A DNA stretch of 5,126 nucleotides, taken from contig CALALQ010000072.1 of assembly GCA_937925595.1 (NCBI GenBank), positions 1 through 5,126 of the forward strand, read 5' to 3'. The notes below the pieces were generated by a model that saw only the letters and a program-made list of their open reading frames with translations, was not told where the DNA came from and made no database searches. Both the position numbers and the translations under genes were made by a program. This DNA comes from an uncultured Demequina sp. (lineage in GTDB: Bacteria > Actinomycetota > Actinomycetes > Actinomycetales > Demequinaceae). Of this stretch, positions 1-4,378 are shown one piece after another. Each line of letters begins with the position of its first letter. Position 1 is the stretch's first letter.

Positions 1-153
1 CCACTCGTCCCACGGGATGAGGCAGCCGATGCAGCATTCGCGGGACTCGAGGAGGTCCCGGAACTCGGGATGCTTCGCCTCGAGCTCCTGAACGGCCGCG
101 TCGACCTCTTCGCGGGTCAGCTCGATGACTTCGACATCCGGGTTCTCGCTCAT
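1..153 (-). CDS. Partial CDS, N-terminal 51 residues of a small acidic protein of unknown function
   Basis: An open frame starts at ATG 153-151 and leaves the window at base 1, so only the N-terminus is seen. It begins MSENPDVEVIELTREEVDAA, continues as an acidic helix-like stretch (about residues 13-37), and reaches a cysteine cluster, RECCIGCLIPWDEW, at residues 38-51. The start is supported by a GCATAGG element seven bases upstream, which also provides a purine-rich ribosome site. The CC-x-x-C arrangement could bind metal or be redox active, but too little is visible to name a family. It is divergent from the membrane protein gene at 220, with 66 bases between the starts. The coding call is good; the function is unknown. 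Confidence 0.7.
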   Translation of the reverse strand, partial: MSENPDVEVIELTREEVDAAVQELEAKHPEFRDLLESRECCIGCLIPWDEW

Positions 154-160
154 GATTCTT

Positions 161-167
161 CCTATGC
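161..167 (-). promoter_or_regulatory. Start-associated sequence copy 1 (GCATAGG)
   Basis: GCATAGG on the minus strand lies seven bases before the ATG at 153. It shares GCATAG with elements ahead of the genes starting at 1572 and 4308, and CATAGG with the one before 2377. The trailing AGGAAG probably acts as the ribosome site. Confidence 0.55.
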
Positions 168-172
168 GCCCG

Positions 173-214
173 CACCGTATTTCTTTGACGGTGTCGGCGG
201 CCTGCTCTACGGTG
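173..214. promoter_or_regulatory. Candidate operator: three ACGGTG half-sites in the divergent promoter
   Basis: CACCGT at 173-178 and ACGGTG at 188-193 form an inverted repeat with a 9-base spacer. A third ACGGTG at 209-214 is a direct copy exactly 21 bases, about two helical turns, after the second. The second overlaps the -35 hexamer and the third the -10 hexamer of the plus-strand promoter, where a repressor would act. The hexamers are short, so chance is possible. No regulator gene is visible in the window. Confidence 0.35.
185..213 (+). promoter_or_regulatory. Promoter of the membrane-protein gene, probably giving a leaderless mRNA
   Basis: TTGACG (185-190) and TACGGT (208-213) are separated by exactly 17 bases. 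The -35 matches five of six consensus bases; the -10 matches only the TAnnnT positions that matter most in actinobacteria. The predicted start of transcription, about seven bases past the -10, falls on A220, the first base of the ATG. There is no convincing Shine-Dalgarno sequence before that ATG, which fits a leaderless transcript. Confidence 0.5.
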
Positions 215-219
215 ATGAC

Positions 220-660
220 ATGAAGCGTGGGGTAGCAGGTCTGGGGTTGTTCGCAGCGTTCGTCGCTGCTGTCTTTGTCGCCGTGCAGCTGAACGGCTAC
301 TGGGAGGTGTGCGCATCGCCGATGAGCGACGCCTGCTACGCCGCCATGGATTCGAGTCACTCGATCGCCATGGTGCTGGGGCTGTCCTCTGTGACGCTAC
401 TGGGCGCGGTTGCCCTGGTCATGACGAAGCATGGGCTGGCTGCGGCGCTGCTCGCGTTGGTCGCGGTCATCGCACCCGCCATCGACTACTTCGTGCTCCT
501 GCAGGTCGTGTCAACGGCTGACCACCCTCACGGGTTCGGGGTCGCATCATCGATCGCGATCGCTGTGGCTGCCGCGGCTGGCTTCGTGTTCGTGGTCGCA
601 CGAGAGGTCGCTACGAAGGGAAAGGCAAGGCCCTTCGCCCTGGCCACGGCTGTGCCGTGA
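220..660 (+). CDS. Four-helix integral membrane protein of unknown function
   Basis: The product has 146 residues and four hydrophobic segments at about residues 4-24, 48-68, 73-97 and 108-128. Positive charges at the N-terminus (KR), in the second loop (TKHG) and in the tail (KGKAR) predict both ends inside. The first loop (25-47) would then be outside; it carries Cys31 and Cys39, which could form a disulfide. I chose ATG 220 over a longer in-frame ATG at 70 because the longer form would run through the divergent gene and because the promoter puts the transcript start at 220. This is the only plus-strand gene here and has its own promoter, as lysogeny-expressed cargo genes often do. Four helices also fit some holins, but no lysin is visible. 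I do not recognise the family. Confidence 0.72.
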   Translation: MKRGVAGLGLFAAFVAAVFVAVQLNGYWEVCASPMSDACYAAMDSSHSIAMVLGLSSVTLLGAVALVMTKHGLAAALLALVAVIAPAIDYFVLLQVVSTADHPHGFGVASSIAIAVAAAAGFVFVVAREVATKGKARPFALATAVP

Positions 661-672
661 TCAGAGGAGGGG

Positions 673-690
673 CCTCGGCTCATCCTGAGG
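673..690. terminator. Weak hairpin between convergent genes
   Basis: The 30-base gap between the two convergent stop codons holds CCTCGG, a five-base loop, and CCTGAGG. This gives six pairs with one bulged base. There is no T-run on either side, so it is a weak candidate for a bidirectional terminator. Confidence 0.25.
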
Positions 691-1107
691 TCAGGAGGGG
701 CAGGAGCCCTTCTTGAGCTTGACGGAGGCACCCCAGTTGTCAACCTTCGCCCAGGTGCCGGCAGAGGTCGCCGACGAGCGCGAGATGTTGTTGGTGATGC
801 CGCCGGAGTTCCAGAGCGGGCCGCCGTTGATCTTCGCGCAGTAGCCGTTGGGAACCCAGACGGCGTCCCAGTCGTACAGGGCGGGCGTCTTGTTGCCCGG
901 CTTCACGGTCGCCTTCTTCGCTCCGGTCGCGACACTGGTCGGGGTGCGGTAGTCCGTCGTGGCGGTGATGTTGATCGCACCGTCGTTCTTGATGATGCCG
1001 CAGAACCCCGCGCCGCCACCGCACTGATCTGCGACCGCGTGTGCGGGGAGCGCGCCGCCGAAGATCAGCACCGCCGATGCGGCCACAGCCGCGAGCACCT
1101 TCTTCAT
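691..1107 (-). CDS. Small secreted protein with Sec signal peptide and four cysteines, function unknown
   Basis: From ATG 1107 the product has 138 residues. It opens with a textbook Sec signal peptide: MKK, a hydrophobic core of Ala, Val, Leu and Ile, and a likely signal peptidase I site after ALPAHA (residue 24). The mature part of about 114 residues is rich in Gly, Thr, Asn and Lys. It has four Cys (two close together near the start, one in NGYCAK, one in the final GSCPS), which would allow two disulfides. There is no lipobox or membrane anchor, so it should be released or sit at the envelope. An alternative start at 1152 adds 15 residues and has a better Shine-Dalgarno sequence (GGAG, five bases upstream); I prefer 1107 for the signal-peptide shape, but the choice is open. 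It is convergent with the membrane-protein gene and follows a terminator and a long leader. It does not match a family I know; accessory cargo is inference. Confidence 0.75.
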   Translation of the reverse strand: MKKVLAAVAASAVLIFGGALPAHAVADQCGGGAGFCGIIKNDGAINITATTDYRTPTSVATGAKKATVKPGNKTPALYDWDAVWVPNGYCAKINGGPLWNSGGITNNISRSSATSAGTWAKVDNWGASVKLKKGSCPS

Positions 1108-1168
1108 CTTGCTTCCCCGACGCGGCTTCTCAGTTCCCTGCTCGTTCCTCATACTTGCTCCACTTCAT

Positions 1169-1184
1169 GGCCGGAAACCCGGCC
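1169..1184 (-). repeat. Stem-loop in the leader of the secreted-protein gene
   Basis: Six perfect GC pairs (GGCCGG with CCGGCC) close a four-base loop. The outer ATGGC (1167-1171) and GCCAT (1185-1189) could pair instead, giving two exclusive folds. There is no T-run after it, so it is not a standard terminator. Confidence 0.35.
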
Positions 1185-1220
1185 GCCATTGGGGCAGGCG
1201 AATCCTTCCCCCTTGCGTCT

Positions 1221-1227
1221 CCTATGC
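1221..1227 (-). promoter_or_regulatory. Start-associated sequence copy 2 (GCATAGG), orphan
   Basis: GCATAGGAG on the minus strand is like the elements at other gene starts, but no start codon lies 4-10 bases downstream. The next coding start is 70-115 bases away. It may mark a lost gene or have a transcriptional role. Confidence 0.4.
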
Positions 1228-1238
1228 GCGCGGGCATG

Positions 1239-1268
1239 AAAAACCGTGGTCAGAGGGTGATTCTGACC
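1239..1268 (-). terminator. Intrinsic terminator of the EEP-like gene
   Basis: On the minus strand a perfect 7-bp stem (GGTCAGA/TCTGACC, positions 1248-1268) with a seven-base loop begins one base after the stop codon. ACGG and a run of five T (1239-1243) follow. Stem, position and T-tract all fit Rho-independent termination. Confidence 0.65.
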
Positions 1269-1269
1269 T

Positions 1270-1572
1270 TCACTCGAAGTAGCCCTTGACGAGGACCGGG
1301 TGGTGGTCGCTGGGGAGGGTCGTGTACTTGCCGCCCTTCGTCTTCCCCGCGTTCTCCCACGAGGTGATGACGGTCTTGCCGGGCTTCACCCACACCTTGT
1401 CCACGTGGGCGCCCCACGTCACACCGATGACGGGGGAGAGCTTCTTGGCGGGGTTCGCGCTGTTGTGATGCTGCTTGATGACGGTGCGTGCCTGCGTGAA
1501 CGCGTCCGCCCAGCCGGCGCGCGTGAGCGGGTGACGGTCAGGGGAACGGCGAAATGCTGACTGCTGCTGCAT
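1270..1572 (-). CDS. C-terminal half of an endonuclease/exonuclease/phosphatase-type domain, probably truncated
   Basis: The product has 100 residues. Its end, LPSDHHPVLVKGYF, has the SDHxPV signature that carries the catalytic histidine in the EEP (DNase I-like) superfamily. Before it, WGAHVDKVWVKPG fits the strand holding the conserved Asp-containing 'IDyvfvs' motif, and GWADAF near residue 28 fits the helix that normally follows the GDFN motif. The N-terminal half of the fold, with the metal-binding Asn and Glu and the GDFN motif, is absent. Family members usually have over 200 residues. The start at 1572 is well supported by AGAGG five bases upstream inside a GCATAGAGG element, so the short form is probably translated. 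It cannot be a complete EEP enzyme by itself. It could be a decayed nuclease, half of a split protein, or a fold fragment with a new role. Its upstream neighbour encodes none of the missing motifs. Confidence 0.65.
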   Translation of the reverse strand: MQQQSAFRRSPDRHPLTRAGWADAFTQARTVIKQHHNSANPAKKLSPVIGVTWGAHVDKVWVKPGKTVITSWENAGKTKGGKYTTLPSDHHPVLVKGYFE

Positions 1573-1577
1573 AGGAA

Positions 1578-1586
1578 CCTCTATGC
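1578..1586 (-). promoter_or_regulatory. Start-associated sequence copy 3 (GCATAGAGG)
   Basis: GCATAGAGG lies five bases before ATG 1572 and is identical to copy 5. Together with the start codon it makes an inverted repeat, GCATAG-N6-CTATGC (1569-1586), which places the ATG in one arm and the ribosome site in the other arm and loop. Confidence 0.55.
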
Positions 1587-1600
1587 GGTGAAGCATGCAA

Positions 1601-1630
1601 CAGGAGGGCCCGGTATTCCGGACCCTCCTG
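1601..1630. terminator. Strong hairpin after the 242-residue gene
   Basis: Two 13-base arms pair at 12 positions: CAGGAGGG with CCCTCCTG, one C-A mismatch, then CCGG with CCGG, closing a TATT loop. It sits 18 bases after the minus-strand stop codon at 1649. The T-run after it is poor (TGTTGC), so it may stop, slow or protect the end of the transcript rather than act as a perfect terminator. Confidence 0.5.
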
Positions 1631-1648
1631 AAGTCTTCGACGCTAACG

Positions 1649-2377
1649 TCAGTCGTCGGCGCGACGGAAGCTCACCATCTCCTCGTACGGATGGGTGAGC
1701 ATGAACTTGAGGACCGCGTCGTCGGCGTCCTCACCCCACGCGGGGAACTGGCCGCCTTCGGTGGTGATCCAGAACTTCTTGAAGTCGCCCTCACCGCCGG
1801 GGACGTGCTTGTAGTCGTACGGCGCGTCCTCGTACCGCTGGGCGATGACGTCCCGGGCGGCGCGCTCACCGAGCAGCTCGATGAGCCCGTCCAGAGCCGT
1901 GCTGCCGGTCTCGGACACAGCACCGCGCTGACGGAGCGCCGCGTCAGTGGCGTCGGCGATGACCTCCGCGACCGGGGGAGTGCGGTCCTCCATGTCAGAC
2001 GTGTCGAAGATGAACTGTGCGACCCCACCGTCCTTCGTGCGGAGCTCTGCGACGTAACGGTTGGCGACCTTGTGGTAGCCCACGGGGAGCGGCACGCGCG
2101 TGACGACACCAGTGATCTCATGCTCGGCGACGACCGCCTCAGCCCGCTCGATGGAGTCCTCGTACCAGATGGACTGCCACGTCGTCATGGGCATGTCACG
2201 GACCTCGCCCACCTGCATGAAACCCGAGTAGTCGTCGGTCTGCTTCTGCTCGACCCCAGTGAGGACCCCGGCGCCGGGCTTGCGGTCAGGTCGGGAACCG
2301 AACTGTCCGTTGAGCTCACGGTACTTGTTGAGAAGGTCGATGTCCTCGGCACACTGATGGATTCGGATATCAGACAT
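1649..2377 (-). CDS. Hypothetical phage-type protein, 242 residues
   Basis: The product is acidic and soluble, with no signal peptide, membrane segment or catalytic motif I recognise. The central part (about 80-125) reads as beta strands, for example VTRVPLPVGYHKV and VAQFIFDTSD. A helical stretch with LDGLIELLGERAARDVIAQR lies near 165-185. The C-terminal 40 residues include FWITTEGGQFPAWGEDADDA and end HPYEEMVSFRRADD, which resembles a small alpha/beta module acting on or sensing a 'deAv' helix. The start at 2377 has the CATAGGTGG element directly upstream. It follows the alarmone hydrolase gene after 21 bases and ends before a hairpin, so it is probably the last gene of that operon. Function unknown. 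Confidence 0.8.
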   Translation of the reverse strand: MSDIRIHQCAEDIDLLNKYRELNGQFGSRPDRKPGAGVLTGVEQKQTDDYSGFMQVGEVRDMPMTTWQSIWYEDSIERAEAVVAEHEITGVVTRVPLPVGYHKVANRYVAELRTKDGGVAQFIFDTSDMEDRTPPVAEVIADATDAALRQRGAVSETGSTALDGLIELLGERAARDVIAQRYEDAPYDYKHVPGGEGDFKKFWITTEGGQFPAWGEDADDAVLKFMLTHPYEEMVSFRRADD

Positions 2378-2378
2378 G

Positions 2379-2388
2379 CCACCTATGT
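2379..2388 (-). promoter_or_regulatory. Start-associated sequence copy 4 (ACATAGGTGG)
   Basis: ACATAGGTGG lies one base before ATG 2377, in the short gap after the alarmone hydrolase stop codon. It differs from the other copies in its first base and is closer to the start codon. AGG to ATG spacing is four bases, so it still serves as a ribosome site. Confidence 0.45.
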
Positions 2389-2398
2389 ACGCGGCTGC

Positions 2399-3037
2399 TC
2401 AGAACTCCCGCAGCGCCCGCAACAGCAGCCGGTGCTCGGGGATGAGCGCCCGCGCGACAGCGGAGGCCTCGAGCGCTCCGGCGAGAACAGGGGCGAGCGG
2501 CTCGTACTTGGCACGCAGCTTCTCGTAGCGAGGGTGGTCACGCTTCAACGACAGAGCGTTGTCGCGGAAGTCCGCGAGCTTGACGGCCAGGACGAACGGG
2601 TCGGCGATCGCGTCACGCACATGGTCGAGGTACGGGACATCCGGGTCGTTCGTGAGTCCTCGGACGGTCCGTTCGACGACGGGACCGAACACCCGGCCCA
2701 GGCACACGAGCGCACCGGCCGGGGTGCGGGTCGTGTACAGCGGGATGTCCTCGGTGAAGTTCGTCAGCAGGTACTCCCGGACACGTTCCGGGGCGTCCTC
2801 GATGGTGTCGTGCAGCAGCGCAGCGGCAAGGAGCCGCTCGTCCGTCGCGCCCCACGCCCGAAGGTGGTTGAACACCGCCAGCGGGTGCAGGATGTACGGG
2901 ATCTTCCCCGTCGGGGTCGTCCGGAACTGACCTTCGTGGGAGTACTCGGCGACGTCGTACGCGCGCACCAGGAAGTCGCTGGCGAGAAGGTCAGCGACGT
3001 GAGAGCAGGTGGGGGTGGTGGCCCGTACCGAGCTCAT
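2399..3037 (-). CDS. Small alarmone hydrolase: stand-alone RelA/SpoT-type HD domain, (p)ppGpp 3'-pyrophosphohydrolase
   Basis: The 212-residue product is predicted to remove the 3' pyrophosphate from (p)ppGpp in the cytoplasm using Mn2+. The family order is seen: AEYSHEGQFR (30-39), then GKIPYILHP with metal ligand His51, LLHDTIED with His76-Asp77 and catalytic Glu80-Asp81, VRGLTND (125-131), and VKLADFRDN with ligand Asp156 and Asn160. Family members usually have ADRLxN where this has ADFRDN, a small departure. No synthetase (RelA_SpoT) or TGS domain follows, so it is a single-domain hydrolase of MESH1/SAH size. I chose start 3037 because its ATG overlaps the stop of the upstream gene (ATGA), giving translational coupling; the longer frame to 3121 lies inside that gene. 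Such hydrolases are known from phages, where some neutralise toxic alarmone synthetases. The true substrate could also be (p)ppApp or another nucleotide. Confidence 0.85.
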   Translation of the reverse strand: MSSVRATTPTCSHVADLLASDFLVRAYDVAEYSHEGQFRTTPTGKIPYILHPLAVFNHLRAWGATDERLLAAALLHDTIEDAPERVREYLLTNFTEDIPLYTTRTPAGALVCLGRVFGPVVERTVRGLTNDPDVPYLDHVRDAIADPFVLAVKLADFRDNALSLKRDHPRYEKLRAKYEPLAPVLAGALEASAVARALIPEHRLLLRALREF

Positions 3038-3966
3038 GCTTCTTGCGCCCCTTTCCACATGATGGGGGAGATGGCAGGCGCCGGCGAACCGTTGGGGTTG
3101 AACCAGGATCCGGCGTCGCAAAGCAGCTGCCGCTGGTCTCCGTTGTCGCAGATGACATCGACAAGGGTTCCATCAGCAGGGAGGCCCGCCGACACGTGAG
3201 TCCACCGAGCAGAGACCGGGGTTACGGCCATGTCGGCGAGGTCTGAGATTCGCCTGCCACGTTCGACCTGCTCTTCCAGGAGCCGCTGGATGTCAGCGGT
3301 TGCCTCCACGGAGCGGCGGTAGAGCGAAGCGCGGAGCATCGAGAGGTAGGAGGCTCGTGGGCTGGCGTTGAACCGGCTGACCTCATCCGCCACCTCCACA
3401 AGGAGGCGCACGTCTTCGGATGCCGAGTCGAACAGCAGCACCTTCTGGCCGTTGCCGAGAGTGGTGTAGATGGACACATACGAGTTCGGGTCGTGCTCGG
3501 CAAGTGCCTTCCCGACCTCGTACTCTTTGACCCCGAACACCCTCTCGTCAGCGGAGTCGATGCTCAGGTGCTCGAACGGTCGGGTCAGCGTGATCCTGTC
3601 CGCGAAGGTGGTGGCGCGCTGCATGGCTTCGTTCGTCATCACCGTCTCGGCGTGAAGCGACCGGATGCCGAAGTCTTCCAGCAACTCAGCCCACCCGGCT
3701 GCCGGGTCGGCGTTGTACGCGTCGACCTCGGCGCGGATCTTCTCGATGACGTCGTCGGGGTATGAGGAGTGGTAGTCGAGGAAGTGCCTGGAACCGCAGG
3801 TGACTGTCACAGACTTCGTCTCTCGTCCTGCGTCGAAACCCCATCTGTCGACTTGCATGTCGAGCTGAGGAGGTGCGGGCGTCGCAAACGGGTCGTTCCT
3901 GCCCTGGCGGATGTTGATGCGAAGCATCCCCCGTCCTGGGGTGTCGTATTCGTTTCGGGTGGTCAT
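3034..3966 (-). CDS. Hypothetical protein with internal duplication and DUF551-like C-terminal domain
   Basis: The product has 310 residues. Start 3966 has GAGGAG four bases upstream; a longer in-frame ATG at 4005 has no usable ribosome site. Two segments look like copies of one module: residues 52-97 (VTCGSRHFLDYHSSYPDDV, later VDAYNADPAAGWAELL) and 163-211 (TTLGNGQKVLLFDSASEDV, later VSRFNASPRASYLSML). A charged helix follows at 212-245. The last 55 residues, WTHVSAGLPADGTLVDVI, then GSWFNPNG and ISPIMWK, have the W-x-x-V...LP.dG..V.V...W spacing of phage DUF551 domains. It is coupled by ATGA to the alarmone hydrolase, so the two should be made together and may act together. The 87 bases before it contain no gene and no start-associated sequence. 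Molecular function unknown. Confidence 0.8.
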   Translation of the reverse strand: MTTRNEYDTPGRGMLRINIRQGRNDPFATPAPPQLDMQVDRWGFDAGRETKSVTVTCGSRHFLDYHSSYPDDVIEKIRAEVDAYNADPAAGWAELLEDFGIRSLHAETVMTNEAMQRATTFADRITLTRPFEHLSIDSADERVFGVKEYEVGKALAEHDPNSYVSIYTTLGNGQKVLLFDSASEDVRLLVEVADEVSRFNASPRASYLSMLRASLYRRSVEATADIQRLLEEQVERGRRISDLADMAVTPVSARWTHVSAGLPADGTLVDVICDNGDQRQLLCDAGSWFNPNGSPAPAISPIMWKGAQEA

Positions 3967-4053
3967 GTCGCTCCTCGCGGGTTGCGCCGCGCATGATGCA
4001 GTCATCCTTGTTGCGGCTCTGGATACATGCGCAGTGGAGCGGCTTCCGCGTGG

Positions 4054-4308
4054 TCAGCCCTCGATGCTGACGGCGGGGGACGACACGCGCACCTCGCCGG
4101 TGGCGAGCGTGTACGTGACCGGCTGGCCGACACCGTGGAGCTCGACGGAGGTCACCTCGAGCGGCGAGAAGTCCCCGGGAAGGCGGGCGGCCTCAGCGTC
4201 AGTGAGCGGGCGGTGAATCCCGGGCCGGCGGGTGATGGTCCCGTTCTCTTCGTCGAGGACCAGCACGGTCCCCGTCTCGGTCTGAATCTTGCGGGCTGTG
4301 TGACTCAT
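4054..4308 (-). CDS. Small hypothetical protein, 84 residues
   Basis: The frame starts at ATG 4308, four bases after a GCATAGAGG element, and ends at TGA 4054. The N-terminal half alternates short strands (GTVLVLDEENGTITR) with a basic turn RRPGIHRPLT. The C-terminal half (EVTSVELHGVGQPVTYTLAT and the following EVRVSSPAVSI) looks entirely beta. There is no signal peptide or membrane segment. It lies after the strong hairpin at 4333-4367, so it probably begins a new transcription unit. I do not recognise a family. Confidence 0.72.
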   Translation of the reverse strand: MSHTARKIQTETGTVLVLDEENGTITRRPGIHRPLTDAEAARLPGDFSPLEVTSVELHGVGQPVTYTLATGEVRVSSPAVSIEG

Positions 4309-4312
4309 ATCG

Positions 4313-4321
4313 CCTCTATGC
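4313..4321 (-). promoter_or_regulatory. Start-associated sequence copy 5 (GCATAGAGG)
   Basis: GCATAGAGG, identical to copy 3, lies four bases before ATG 4308 and 11 bases after a large hairpin. The AGAGG end is a good ribosome site. The hairpin-then-element layout matches that at 1578-1630. Confidence 0.55.
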
Positions 4322-4332
4322 GTCGAGGGGCA

Positions 4333-4367
4333 GAACAGAGGCCCGGTCTAGGACCGGGCCTCTGTTC
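4333..4367. terminator. Perfect 16-bp hairpin, probable bidirectional terminator
   Basis: Arms 4333-4348 and 4352-4367 are fully complementary (GAACAGAGGCCCGGTC and its reverse complement) around a three-base loop. It begins 11 bases after the stop codon of the 182-residue gene on the minus strand. Both outer ends are GTTC rather than a long T-run. Its strength and position make termination, or at least an expression boundary, likely. Confidence 0.65.
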
Positions 4368-4378
4368 GTTCGCGAGCG

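Larger units (their letters stand above)
1108..1238 (-). other. Gene-free leader upstream of the secreted-protein gene
   Basis: This 131-base stretch lies between the terminator of the EEP-like gene and the start of the secreted protein. It contains an orphan GCATAGG element (1221-1227) with no start codon at the usual distance, a purine-rich AAGGGGGAAGGA (1203-1214), and a stem-loop (GGCCGG/CCGGCC, four-base loop, 1169-1184). A 35-codon frame runs from ATG 1237 to a stop at 1130, with internal ATGs at 1189 and 1168, but none of these has a well-placed ribosome site. I therefore read the stretch as untranslated leader or decayed sequence rather than a gene. Confidence 0.4.

Noticed and set aside
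174..202. Minus-strand promoter using TACGGT (179-174) for the left-edge gene
   Set aside because: The -10-like hexamer is present, but nothing resembling a -35 lies 16-18 bases upstream, so it is not called as a promoter.
70..219. A longer N-terminus for the membrane protein, starting at 70
   Set aside because: The added 50 residues run antisense through the left-edge gene and through the promoter, and ATG 220 matches the predicted transcript start.
1130..1237. A 35-codon small gene in the leader of the secreted protein
   Set aside because: Its ATG lies right by the T-run of the terminator with no ribosome site, and the inner ATGs at 1189 and 1168 also lack one. Kept only as an observation in the leader.
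1595..3199. A 534-codon open frame on the plus strand
   Set aside because: It is antisense to the 242-residue gene and the alarmone hydrolase, which have recognisable motifs and proper starts. Long antisense frames are expected at this base composition, and its product is low-complexity and Arg/Val/Asp-rich.
3967..4053. Possible tRNA or small gene in the 87-base gap before the 310-residue gene
   Set aside because: No cloverleaf arms or anticodon loop can be made, and the only start-to-stop frame is eight codons long.
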